Source of the DNA: Bacillota bacterium
GTDB lineage: Bacteria > Bacillota > Negativicutes > DSM-13327
Assembly (NCBI GenBank): GCA_017889585.1
Contig: JAGFZX010000014.1
Span: 1-64,000, forward strand
DNA: 64,000 bases
Direction of reading: 5' to 3'
The position numbers and the translations under genes are program-made. Numbering within the stretch: position 1 is the first letter of the stretch; each line of letters begins with the position of its first letter. The notes beneath the pieces are model-generated. The model was not told where the DNA came from, did not search any database, and was given only the letters and a program-made list of their open reading frames with translations. This document shows positions 51,575-59,009 of the stretch, piece by piece.

Positions 51575-52255
51575 TCAATCCTTTCTGGCTAGGCAGTTTA
51601 TTTGTGGGCATTGGGGGCAAGTTGTATCTTGATACATGTAGCTAATAGTGGAGTCACACTGATTGGCAGTCAGTCCAATGATAGCAGTAATTGATTTACG
51701 TGGCTGAAGCATGCAGGAGTCGGTAGCTGTTAAATTGATCTCATGGGCATTGGCTAAATCCAAAATAAGCGGCTGTACTGCGATATCCCATTGTCCATAT
51801 CCTGGGCTGAAACGGGGGAGTGCTAGATAGCCTTGTTGTGCAGCTTGTCTTTTTATGAATTCACAGACTTGGTCTGCAGCAACTTCTACGGCAGCTGTAC
51901 CCGCTGCATCTAAAAGCAGTCCTGATGTATATTCACCGCTGATAAAATATTCGCTTACTTTGCTTTCAAGTTTTGGGCCGATTGTTAGTGCAACAACTAC
52001 TACCTGAACGGCCCCAGAAAGATAGTTGATGATTTTTGGTGCTTGTAATGTAAGGGGTTTTGATGCCATGATAGTGGCAGTGCTGACATCATAGTTATAT
52101 ATCTGCCAGGTTGCTTGTGGATGAGCTAAGATATATGATTCTGTACATGCCTGATCGAGTAAGTGAGCAGGGAAATCCGTATATTGATCAAGGCCTGAAT
52201 ATCGTTTTATTTCGCTCATATTAAGAGGTTTTAATGCTGGATTATATATTGGCAT
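51575..52255 (-). CDS. Methionine synthase activation-domain-like protein
   Basis: The 226-residue protein resembles the SAM-binding reactivation domain of MetH as a free-standing protein. The family pattern includes YLSGAVQVVVVALTIGPKLESKV, LLLDAAGTAAVEVAADQVCEF, FSPGYGQWDIAVQPLI and MLQPRKSITAIIGL. A C-terminal cysteine cluster (TTCPQCPQINC) resembles that of corrinoid activation proteins and could hold a metal or support redox chemistry. It is encoded just before the MetH core, probably in one transcript, and would restore cob(II)alamin to methylcobalamin. The partner assignment is inferred from operon and family. Confidence 0.88.
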   Translation of the reverse strand: MPIYNPALKPLNMSEIKRYSGLDQYTDFPAHLLDQACTESYILAHPQATWQIYNYDVSTATIMASKPLTLQAPKIINYLSGAVQVVVVALTIGPKLESKVSEYFISGEYTSGLLLDAAGTAAVEVAADQVCEFIKRQAAQQGYLALPRFSPGYGQWDIAVQPLILDLANAHEINLTATDSCMLQPRKSITAIIGLTANQCDSTISYMYQDTTCPQCPQINCLARKD

Positions 52256-52356
52256 AGTATTCCTCCTTGTGATGTGGTTTGTTAAAGTAGTTATTACTTA
52301 TAGTTTAACCCAATTATTTTTTTACGCAATCGAAAAGTATAAAACTTTCCGATTGC

Positions 52357-52470
52357 AAAAAGCAGTCATAAATTACTTCAGCGACGATTTCATGGGCTTT
52401 GTTCGATGTATTAGTAGTTGAACTTCATTCTGTCTGCTTCTGGGGGCTTAGTGCAAGCTAAGTTTTCTTT
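52357..52470 (+). repeat. Dispersed intergenic element, copy B (degenerate)
   Basis: AAAAAGCAGTCATAAATTAC is followed by CTTCAGCGACGATTTCATGG, GCTTTGTTCGATG and TTAGTAGTTGAACTTC. The unit ends in a small hairpin (CTTAG-tgcaag-CTAAG, 52447-52462) and TTTTCTTT. It aligns with copy C along its full length. It lies inside the metH leader but in the opposite orientation. Confidence 0.7.
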
Positions 52471-52484
52471 ATTAATAGTATTAT

Positions 52485-52530
52485 GTAATAAAGAAGCCGC
52501 ATTCCTTGAGGAAAGCGGCTTCTTTATTAC
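52485..52530 (-). terminator. Terminator of the SAM-I riboswitch
   Basis: On the minus strand GTAATAAAGAAGCCGC and its complement form a 16-bp stem. The T tract is weak (TTCTTTATTA in the arm). The loop contains CTTTCCTC, which is complementary to GAGGAAAG at the end of the aptamer P1 stem. This gives the antiterminator. Confidence 0.82.
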
Positions 52531-52543
52531 AGCCTGTTCTTTC

Positions 52544-52649
52544 CTCTTATCTTTCAGAATAACTATACTCTGCTGGATTTAGCACCATTTGCATTACTGC
52601 CGGTTGCTGGGTGTCATCGGGCCAGTCCCTCGACCACTCTAGATAAGAG
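52544..52649 (-). promoter_or_regulatory. SAM-I riboswitch (S-box) controlling metH
   Basis: The minus strand carries the S-box core: CTCTTATCTAGAG, then GGTCGAGGGACTGGCCCGATG, ACACCCAGCAACCGGCAG and GGTGCTAAATCCAGCAGAG. P1 closes with GATAAGAG at 52544-52551. Binding of SAM stabilises P1, frees the terminator at 52485-52530 and turns the split metH operon off. Without SAM the strand GAGGAAAG pairs with the terminator loop and transcription continues. Confidence 0.95.
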
Positions 52650-52672
52650 AGATAATTATTAAATTGGAACTT

Positions 52673-52701
52673 ATGATAAAGTAAAAAACAATAAATGTCA
52701 A
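52673..52701 (-). promoter_or_regulatory. Promoter of the SAM riboswitch-metH operon
   Basis: On the minus strand TTGACA and TATCAT are spaced 17 bp. The predicted start is about 15 bases before the aptamer. Confidence 0.6.
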
Positions 52702-52723
52702 TATTTTTCATATATATTGATAA

Positions 52724-52759
52724 TTATAAATGTAAATATATGTATATCTACATTTATAA
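52724..52759. repeat. AT-rich inverted repeat in the metH-parA intergenic region
   Basis: TTATAAATGTA and TACATTTATAA are perfect 11-base arms around a 14-base loop, lying between the divergent metH and parA units. No known operator was recognised. Confidence 0.6.
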
Positions 52760-52811
52760 AATAACAATAATTTCAATTAGGTCATCTGAAGCATATTATT
52801 ATCTTAATCCC

Positions 52812-52921
52812 AAAAAGCAGGCACAGGTCGCTTTAGCGACGATATGATGGGCTTTGTTCGATGCGTTGGCGGCGACGATTCTTTGCATCGGAGAAGACTT
52901 GCACAAGTCAAGTCTTTTCTT
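52812..52921 (+). repeat. Dispersed intergenic element or structured RNA candidate, copy C
   Basis: The core begins AAAAAGCAGGCACAGGTCGC and continues with GATATGATGGGCTTTGTTCG. Three stems are possible: GTCGC-ttta-GCGAC (52827-52840), CGATGC with GCATCG (52859-52890) and AAGACTTG with CAAGTCTT (52894-52916), the last followed by TTCTTA. It lies about 93 bases before the parA start in the same orientation. Confidence 0.75.
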
Positions 52922-53014
52922 ATGCTAGCTATTTTCGGCAGGAAATGTTCTGCATAGTGTGGAATGAGTTATATAGTTTATTGGAAATATAAATAAGAAG
53001 ATGAGGTGAATGAA

Positions 53015-53776
53015 TTGGTAAAAGTTATTGCGATTGCTAACCAAAAGGGAGGCGTTGGTAAAACAACGACTTCTGTTAATTTAAGCGCATGTTTAGCGGA
53101 CTTAGGAAAAAAAGTATTGTTGGTTGATCTTGATCCACAAGGCAACTCCACTAGTGGATTTGGTTTTGATAAAACAAAGATAAAACAGTCTGTCTATGAT
53201 ATTTTGGTAAATGACATACCTGCAGACAGTGTGATTTTAAAAACTCAGATTGATAATTTAATGATTTTACCTGCTACTATTCAGCTAGCTGGTGCAGAGA
53301 TAGAATTAGTGTCCATTATGTCACGGGAAACCAAGCTAAAGCGGGTGTTAGATAAGGTTAAATATAATTATGAGTATGTTATCATTGATTGTCCACCATC
53401 CTTAGGATTATTGACAATTAATGCATTGACAGCGGCTAATTCAGTATTGGTACCTATTCAATGTGAGTTTTATGCTTTGGAAGGGTTGTCGCAGCTAATG
53501 AATACTGTTACGCTGGTACAGAAAAACTTAAATCCTGCATTATCGCTAGAGGGCGTAGTTTTGACTATGTTTGATGCACGGACTAATTTATCAATTCAAG
53601 TAGTCGATGAAGTCAAAAATCATTTTCGGCATAAAGTATATCAAACAATTATTCCACGCAATGTTCGTCTCAGTGAGGCGCCTAGTCATGGTCAACCTGT
53701 AATCAGATATGATCCTAAGTCAAAAGGGACACAAGTATACTTTGATTTAGCTAGCGAGGTGATTGATGATGAATAA
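53015..53776 (+). CDS. parA: Chromosome partition ATPase ParA (Soj)
   Basis: This is a 253-residue Walker-type ATPase with the deviant Walker A KGGVGKTTT and the Walker B-like IIDCPPSLGLLTINAL. It moves or organises the origin with ParB and, as Soj in Bacillus, also modulates DnaA. TTG 53015 is preferred because GAGGTGA lies 5 bases before it and the product then starts like other Soj proteins. GTG 53006 would add three residues. parB overlaps its 3' end. Confidence 0.95.
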   Translation: MVKVIAIANQKGGVGKTTTSVNLSACLADLGKKVLLVDLDPQGNSTSGFGFDKTKIKQSVYDILVNDIPADSVILKTQIDNLMILPATIQLAGAEIELVSIMSRETKLKRVLDKVKYNYEYVIIDCPPSLGLLTINALTAANSVLVPIQCEFYALEGLSQLMNTVTLVQKNLNPALSLEGVVLTMFDARTNLSIQVVDEVKNHFRHKVYQTIIPRNVRLSEAPSHGQPVIRYDPKSKGTQVYFDLASEVIDDE

Positions 53777-54674
53777 AGTGCAACGGGGTTTGGGGCGGGG
53801 GCTTGATGCTTTATTTTCTGGGGGCAATAATAGTGAAGAACAATCTGTTGTCATTAATATTCCAATAGCACAAATCAGCCCAAATAAGTTTCAGCCAAGG
53901 CGTGTATTTGATCAAGAAGCACTAACTGAACTAGCAGAATCAATCATGCAATATGGGATATTGCAACCAATTGTCGTACGTAAGGTATTAAATGGTTATG
54001 AGTTGGTTGCTGGAGAACGGCGCTGGCGCGCTTCTCAGAAGGCTGGAGTGCAGGAAATCCCGGCAACAATAAAAGATTATACTGATGAGGAAATGATTGA
54101 GATTGCACTCATTGAGAATATTCAGCGAGAAGATTTAAATGCTATAGAAGAAGCTTTGGCCTATCGACGTTTAATGGATGAACTTTGTTTAACACAGGAA
54201 GAGGTCGGGCGTAAAGTGGGGCGTAGTCGTTCTCTTATTGCGAATATGGTGCGTTTATTAAATTTACATCCCACAGTACAAGAATATGTTTCACGTGGAA
54301 CATTATCAATGGGACAGGCTAGACCATTACTGGCTTTAGAAACAAGTGAGTTGCAGTTAGAAGCGGCAGAGATTATTGTTGAGGAAGATTTATCAGCACG
54401 TGGAGCGGAGGAATTAGTTAAGCGCTTTTCTGAAATTCCCAAGCAAGCCAAACAACAAGCAAGATCGGCAGAAGATAAAGGTATTTTTGTAACTGAAGCT
54501 GAAGATCGCTTAAAGCTAATTTTAGGCACACAGGTGAAAATTAAACCTGGCAAGTTAAAAAGTAAAATTGAAATTGAATTTTATTCGCCAGAAGATTTTG
54601 ATCGTATTCTTGATCTATTGAGCGGACAAGAAACAAATGTACAGTCTAAGAATAATAGGACATTTGTTGTATAA
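53766..54674 (+). CDS. parB: Chromosome partition protein ParB (Spo0J)
   Basis: This 302-residue CTP-dependent DNA clamp loads at parS and spreads. It has the N-terminal motif RGLGRGLDALFSGG, which interacts with ParA, the CTP-binding box GERRWRASQKAG, and ENIQREDLNAIEEALAYRRL. A helix-turn-helix lies at TQEEVGRKVGRSRSLIANMVRLL, followed by a C-terminal dimerisation domain. ATG 53766 or 53769 is likely, with GAGGTGATTG before it, overlapping the parA stop. One parS lies inside the gene and another just after it. Confidence 0.96.
   Translation: MMNKVQRGLGRGLDALFSGGNNSEEQSVVINIPIAQISPNKFQPRRVFDQEALTELAESIMQYGILQPIVVRKVLNGYELVAGERRWRASQKAGVQEIPATIKDYTDEEMIEIALIENIQREDLNAIEEALAYRRLMDELCLTQEEVGRKVGRSRSLIANMVRLLNLHPTVQEYVSRGTLSMGQARPLLALETSELQLEAAEIIVEEDLSARGAEELVKRFSEIPKQAKQQARSAEDKGIFVTEAEDRLKLILGTQVKIKPGKLKSKIEIEFYSPEDFDRILDLLSGQETNVQSKNNRTFVV
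54287..54302. promoter_or_regulatory. parS site inside parB
   Basis: TGTTTCACGTGGAACA is the 16-bp parS consensus with one changed base. Bacillus spo0J also carries a parS within its coding sequence. Confidence 0.9.
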
Positions 54675-54682
54675 AAAGGGAA

Positions 54683-54722
54683 ATGGTCAAATAATGTTTC
54701 ACGTGAAACATTATTTGACCAT
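54683..54722. promoter_or_regulatory. parS site at the centre of a 40-bp perfect palindrome
   Basis: The consensus parS TGTTTCACGTGAAACA lies at 54695-54710, and the symmetry continues outward through ATGGTCAAATAA and its complement. It is 8 bases past the parB stop, so it may also serve as the parAB transcript end. Confidence 0.95.
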
Positions 54723-54760
54723 CAGAAAATGAGAAAATTTCATAATGGAGGGGTTAGAAG

Positions 54761-55909
54761 ATGATATATCTTGATAATGCTGCCACAACATGGCCTAAGC
54801 CTGAGAATGTTTATCAGGCTGTGGACAGCTGTCTGAGGCAATGTAGTGGCAATCCAGGAAGGGGCGGTCATGGCAGTGCTCGTGCGGCTACTCACATTTT
54901 ATATGAAGCTCGTGAGGCATTGGCTGAGCTATTTAATATTGATAATCTAACTAATATTATTTTTACATATAATGCGACAGATGCGCTCAATATGTCTTTA
55001 TTAGGGAAGCTACGCCCTGGAGATAGTGTGGTAACAACAGCGATGGAACATAATGCAGTCGCAAGACCTCTTAGATATTTGGAGACTATGGGTGTGAAGG
55101 TGCATATTGTGCCATGTGATCATAATGGGAAGCTTAATCTAGTAGCAATGGAAAGTATACTAAAAAGTGGAATAGAGGCTATTGTAATGAGCCATGCCTC
55201 TAATGTTACTGGTACTATTATGCCCATATACGAAGTCGGCCAGTTGGCAACTAAATATCAGGCTTGTTTTATTGTAGATGCTGCACAAACTGCAGGCGTG
55301 GAAGATATTGACGTAAAATCCTGTGCTATTGATATGCTGGCTTTTAGTGGCCATAAGGGATTGCTAGGGCCTCAAGGTACAGGCGGTCTTTATGTGCGGG
55401 AGGGCTCAGATCTTATCCCATTACGCTATGGTGGTACGGGCAGTCTTTCGGAATTTGATATACAACCTGATTTTTTACCAGATAAGTTGGAAAGCGGTAC
55501 CCCTAATACTCCAGGAATTGCAGGATTATTAAGTGGTATACATTTTATTCGTGATATCGGTATAAAAAATATTCGCGCTAAAGAAGGTCAGCTCGCTCAA
55601 CAACTTATTGATGGTTTGAAAAGGATCAAGGATGTTGTGGTATATGGTCCTGAATTGCCACATCAACGTACAGCGGTTGTATCATTTACCATTGGGGAAA
55701 TGGATAGTAGCCTAGCCGCATATCGCTTAGATAAGGAATTTGGTATTGCATGTCGGGCGGGACTACACTGTGCACCATGGGCTCATCGGTGTATTGGTAC
55801 CCTTAAAACTGGTGTTATTCGTTTTAGTCCAGGCTATTTCAATACAGCGGATGAAATTTTGCAGGCTATAAAAGCTGTAGAGCGTATTGCTCAAGGAGAT
55901 GAAGGTTAA
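54761..55909 (+). CDS. Cysteine desulfurase-like class V aminotransferase
   Basis: The 382-residue PLP enzyme belongs to the family of short SufS/CsdA-like proteins. It starts IYLDNAATTWPKPENVYQA. PLP lysine lies in AFSGHKGLLGPQGTGG, and a C-terminal Cys occurs in RAGLHCAPWAHRCIG, where the persulfide cysteine would lie. Typical Suf/Isc partners are not adjacent, so it may supply sulfur for another pathway (for example tRNA thiolation) or selenium for the nearby selAB genes. The latter is speculation from distance only. The start has GGAGGGG. The DUF554 gene follows directly. Confidence 0.85.
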   Translation: MIYLDNAATTWPKPENVYQAVDSCLRQCSGNPGRGGHGSARAATHILYEAREALAELFNIDNLTNIIFTYNATDALNMSLLGKLRPGDSVVTTAMEHNAVARPLRYLETMGVKVHIVPCDHNGKLNLVAMESILKSGIEAIVMSHASNVTGTIMPIYEVGQLATKYQACFIVDAAQTAGVEDIDVKSCAIDMLAFSGHKGLLGPQGTGGLYVREGSDLIPLRYGGTGSLSEFDIQPDFLPDKLESGTPNTPGIAGLLSGIHFIRDIGIKNIRAKEGQLAQQLIDGLKRIKDVVVYGPELPHQRTAVVSFTIGEMDSSLAAYRLDKEFGIACRAGLHCAPWAHRCIGTLKTGVIRFSPGYFNTADEILQAIKAVERIAQGDEG

Positions 55910-55910
55910 A

Positions 55911-56588
55911 ATGAAAGGAACATTGGTAAATGTGGCAGGGATATTGGGCGGTTCGATCATTGGCTTGATATTTAAAAAAAATCTTCCAGCGAAGTATCAG
56001 CAGACAGTGATGCAAGGATTGGCACTAGCTGTAGGAATTATTGGATTACAAATGGCTTTAAAAACAGAAAATATTTTGATTGTAATCGTCAGCATGGTTA
56101 TTGGCGGCCTAATTGGCGAATTTATGGATATAGATAGATGGTTGACCAGTGTTGGTGAATGGCTTACAGTAAGGATGGGGAGTAAGTATGGCAGCGTTGG
56201 TGAAGGTTTTATTACGGGAAGCCTAGTGTTTTGTGTAGGCGCAATGGCGATAGTGGGTTCTATACAAGATGGATTAACTGGTGATGCTAGTACTTTATAT
56301 GCTAAAGCCATGCTTGATGCTGTTGCATCTGTTGTATTTGCATCAGGAATGGGTATTGGTGTCGCATTATCAAGTATTTCAGTATTCATATATCAAGGTA
56401 TGGTTACTTTACTGGCAAGCAGTCTGAGTGGTTTTATCTCTGATGTGATGATTAGAGAAATGACAGCAGTTGGTGGCTTGTTGATTATTGGTATAAGTTT
56501 GCTTATAATGGAAATAAAAACAATAAAAGTGGCCAATTTGTTACCAGCAGTCCCTGTTGCCGCAGTTATTGTCTTATTATGGCCATAA
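55911..56588 (+). CDS. DUF554 family membrane protein
   Basis: The 225-residue protein has about seven membrane helices. The family pattern is MKGTLVNVAGILGGSIIGLIF, then QGLALAVGIIGLQMAL, FITGSLVFCVGAMAIVGSIQDGL and a C-terminal LLIIGISLLIMEIKTIKVANLLPAV. Function is unknown, and a transport-type role is only suggested by the fold. ATG 55911 is chosen because AAGGAGATGAAGG lies before it, and the gene starts right after the desulfurase stop (TAAA-ATG). Confidence 0.88.
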   Translation: MKGTLVNVAGILGGSIIGLIFKKNLPAKYQQTVMQGLALAVGIIGLQMALKTENILIVIVSMVIGGLIGEFMDIDRWLTSVGEWLTVRMGSKYGSVGEGFITGSLVFCVGAMAIVGSIQDGLTGDASTLYAKAMLDAVASVVFASGMGIGVALSSISVFIYQGMVTLLASSLSGFISDVMIREMTAVGGLLIIGISLLIMEIKTIKVANLLPAVPVAAVIVLLWP

Positions 56589-56654
56589 TAACGTATTGAT
56601 TTTGTTCTATAAAAATGGATAATTAGTAGATTGTAAATAGGAAGGTATGATGTA

Positions 56655-57167
56655 ATGAATTATTTAGCAGACTGGTCTAACTTAATTATGAGCAATTTGC
56701 AATATGTGATCTTGGGAATGACGGTAATGATATTACTGGCATTAATTATATTTATCAGCATTAATATTAAGCTTGCCAAGATGAATAAGCGATATTCTAA
56801 AATGATGAAGGGAATGGACGGAGGGAATATTGAGCAATTGCTATTAGGCCATATTGAAGAGGTTAAACAAACAGTACGTAAAGTCGATAGTTTATCGAAT
56901 GATTGCCAACGTTTAGAAAGCATCTCCAAAGAATGTATACAAAAGGTTGGTGTTATAAGGTTTAATGCCTTCGAAGATATGGGAAGTGATTTGAGTTTTG
57001 CGATTGCTTTGCTAGACCACCAAAATAATGGTGTAGTAATTTCTAGTATTTATAGTCGTAATGAAAGTCATACCTATGCAAAACCAATTATTTCAGGTAA
57101 TTCATCATATTTTTTAACTGAAGAAGAGAAACAGGCATTAGCCCAGGCAATAAAAATAAATAAATAA
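56655..57167 (+). CDS. DUF4446 family protein
   Basis: The 170-residue protein has one N-terminal membrane helix (YVILGMTVMILLALIIFISI). A coiled-coil-prone segment (RYSKMMKGMDGGNIEQLLLGHI EEV) and a C-terminal domain with VIRFNAFEDMGSDLSFAIALLD and SYFLTEEEKQAL follow. This pattern is typical of a family found near parAB in many Clostridia and Negativicutes. Function is unknown. It lies 66 bases after the DUF554 gene. Confidence 0.85.
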   Translation: MNYLADWSNLIMSNLQYVILGMTVMILLALIIFISINIKLAKMNKRYSKMMKGMDGGNIEQLLLGHIEEVKQTVRKVDSLSNDCQRLESISKECIQKVGVIRFNAFEDMGSDLSFAIALLDHQNNGVVISSIYSRNESHTYAKPIISGNSSYFLTEEEKQALAQAIKINK

Positions 57168-57244
57168 ATAAAAGGAATTTACTAATCGATAACGAATATA
57201 GACAAATTAATAAGGAAATTTTTTACAGAAAAGGAGGAGGTCTT

Positions 57245-58171
57245 TTGAAGCGGAAACCAAAAAGAATTGATAAACGGGAATATACCCTAATGATTGTTCC
57301 GCATCATGGACAGAAGGTACGTAGTATACGTATTCCTATTATTGCTGTAAAGTATACTGTTTCATTATTGTGTTTTATTATTGTATTTATGATAGGAAGT
57401 TTTGTAGAATACCGGCAGACAATAAGCGTAGCCAGTACGCAAAAAGCCGAACTGGAAATCTTAAGGCAGAATAATAGCGATCAGGTTAGCCAAATAGAGC
57501 AGTTGGCTAAGACTACTACTAGTTTGCAGGCTGATATGGAAAGATTGAATTCCCTTGATGCAGAAATAAGGCGAATTGTTAATAATGAGGATGTGGCTGT
57601 TACATCGCGGGCTGGTTTGATCCGTCCTTCAGTAAGTTATAATGGTCAAGGCGGATCTCAATTACAACCTAATATTAATAGTATTATGAATTTAGCTAAT
57701 GATTTGCAGTCAGCAGTTATAGTGCGTGAACAGAGTTTGGCTGAACTAAAACAAGAATTATTGGCTAAAAAAGCTAGAATGGAGACTACGCCGTCGATTT
57801 GGCCAACAACCGGAGACGTTACCTCCCGTTTTGGTTGGCGCAATTCACCCTTTGGAGACGGAGGTGACTGGCATCCTGGGATTGATATTGCCAACAGTAG
57901 CGGGACAACTATTATTGCTACTGCTGATGGTGAGGTTATACAAAGTGGATGGTATGATGGCTATGGCAACATGGTTCAGATTGATCATGGCAATGGAATT
58001 ACGACAATTTACGGGCATAATTCTCAAAATATAGTACATTCAGGACAAGTGGTAAAAAAAGGTCAAGTAATTGCTTATCTAGGCAGCACTGGATATAGTA
58101 CTGGCCCTCATCTTCATTATGAAATCAGAGTGAATGGCACTGCCGTTAATCCGACGAATTTTCTAAATTAG
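57245..58171 (+). CDS. M23-family zinc peptidase with N-terminal membrane anchor and coiled coil
   Basis: The 308-residue protein has a short basic cytoplasmic start and one membrane helix (TVSLLCFIIVFMIGSFV, about 38-54). A coiled coil follows (TQKAELEILRQNNSDQVSQ, about 65-110). A C-terminal LytM domain has zinc ligands in WHPGIDIAN (His and Asp) and HLHYEI. The family cuts peptidoglycan crosslinks or acts as a septal regulator if degenerate, and here the metal-binding residues are kept. TTG start after AAGGAGGAGG. It is followed 44 bases on by a bactofilin gene, a common pair in cell-shape control. Confidence 0.92.
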   Translation: MKRKPKRIDKREYTLMIVPHHGQKVRSIRIPIIAVKYTVSLLCFIIVFMIGSFVEYRQTISVASTQKAELEILRQNNSDQVSQIEQLAKTTTSLQADMERLNSLDAEIRRIVNNEDVAVTSRAGLIRPSVSYNGQGGSQLQPNINSIMNLANDLQSAVIVREQSLAELKQELLAKKARMETTPSIWPTTGDVTSRFGWRNSPFGDGGDWHPGIDIANSSGTTIIATADGEVIQSGWYDGYGNMVQIDHGNGITTIYGHNSQNIVHSGQVVKKGQVIAYLGSTGYSTGPHLHYEIRVNGTAVNPTNFLN

Positions 58172-58215
58172 CAGAGATGCTAGTGACCAATAATAAAAGT
58201 ACTGGAGAGTGTAAT

Positions 58216-58611
58216 GTGTTTGGTAGCAACAAGAAAACATTAAATACTGTAGGCGAAATTGAGACAATTATTGGTAAAAATACGTCCATTAAAGGCACTA
58301 TCAGTAGTAAAGGTACAATTCGCATTGATGGACAGTTTGAGGGGGATATTAATACAACAGGCAATCTTATGGTGGGAGATAATGCAAAAATTACAGCCCA
58401 ACTGAAAGCCCTTAATGCTACTATTGCGGGCAGGATAAACGGTAATATAGACATTTCTGAAAAACTAGAATTATTGTCGAACGCTCAAATATATGGGGAC
58501 ATCAAAGCTGGGATATTGATGATTAGTGAAGGAGCCATCTTCCGAGGAGTTTGCGAAACTCGGCAGGGTATGGAACACTCTGGGGCGCAAGAAGAAGAAA
58601 ATACTCAGTAA
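58216..58611 (+). CDS. Bactofilin (polymer-forming cytoskeletal protein)
   Basis: The 131-residue protein forms a right-handed beta helix that self-assembles into filaments. Repeats with alternating hydrophobic residues are seen at IIGKNTSIKGTISSKGTIRI, GDNAKITAQLKALNATIAG and NAQIYGDIKAGILMISEGA. GTG 58216 is preferred: GGAGA lies 7 bases upstream and the product begins with FGSNKK like other bactofilins. The longer frame from 58177 has no site. With the M23 peptidase before it, it may localise cell-wall cutting. Confidence 0.92.
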   Translation: MFGSNKKTLNTVGEIETIIGKNTSIKGTISSKGTIRIDGQFEGDINTTGNLMVGDNAKITAQLKALNATIAGRINGNIDISEKLELLSNAQIYGDIKAGILMISEGAIFRGVCETRQGMEHSGAQEEENTQ

Positions 58612-58706
58612 AATGGAAAAAGATTAGATCCTTAAGCCTAAAGACCTTTTGTATTGCTGCATAAGATTCTATCCTACTGGTAATGCTATAGCCGGAGGTG
58701 GATGAT

Positions 58707-58943
58707 ATGCAAGGAGTCATTGCAGTAGAAAAAATTTTATCAAATTTGGCTGAGGTACTGGAAGTAGAAGGGTATGATGTAGTATTCTTGGACGATAGTA
58801 ATATTAATAGCGTTGATGCTATTATAGTAGGCGGCGCAGATATTAATTTATTAAATGTGCAGGATACGATCACTGATGTGCCTGTTATTAATGCAGCTGG
58901 CAAAACTTATAATGAAATAATTGAAGAATTAGCACTGATGTAA
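58707..58943 (+). CDS. UPF0180 family protein (YkuS-like)
   Basis: The 78-residue protein has the family layout: an N-terminal IAVEKILSNLAEVLEVEGYDVV, a DDSNINSVDAIIVGG strand-loop and a C-terminal VPVINAAGKTYNEIIEEL. The function of the family is unknown. ATG 58707 is chosen because GGAGG lies 8 bases before it. The GTG at 58698 overlaps the ribosome site. It sits at the end of the gene series starting at parA and is followed by a terminator. Confidence 0.85.
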   Translation: MQGVIAVEKILSNLAEVLEVEGYDVVFLDDSNINSVDAIIVGGADINLLNVQDTITDVPVINAAGKTYNEIIEELALM

Positions 58944-58984
58944 ATATAACAGCCGAAGCTACATATAGCTTCGGCTGTTATATT
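58944..58984. terminator. Bidirectional terminator between the UPF0180 gene and yyaC
   Basis: AACAGCCGAAGCTA and TAGCTTCGGCTGTT form a 14-bp stem with AT flanks (ATATAA and TTATAT) on both sides. Confidence 0.85.
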
Positions 58985-59009
58985 TAAGAGTCTGTATTTA
59001 AATAGCCTT

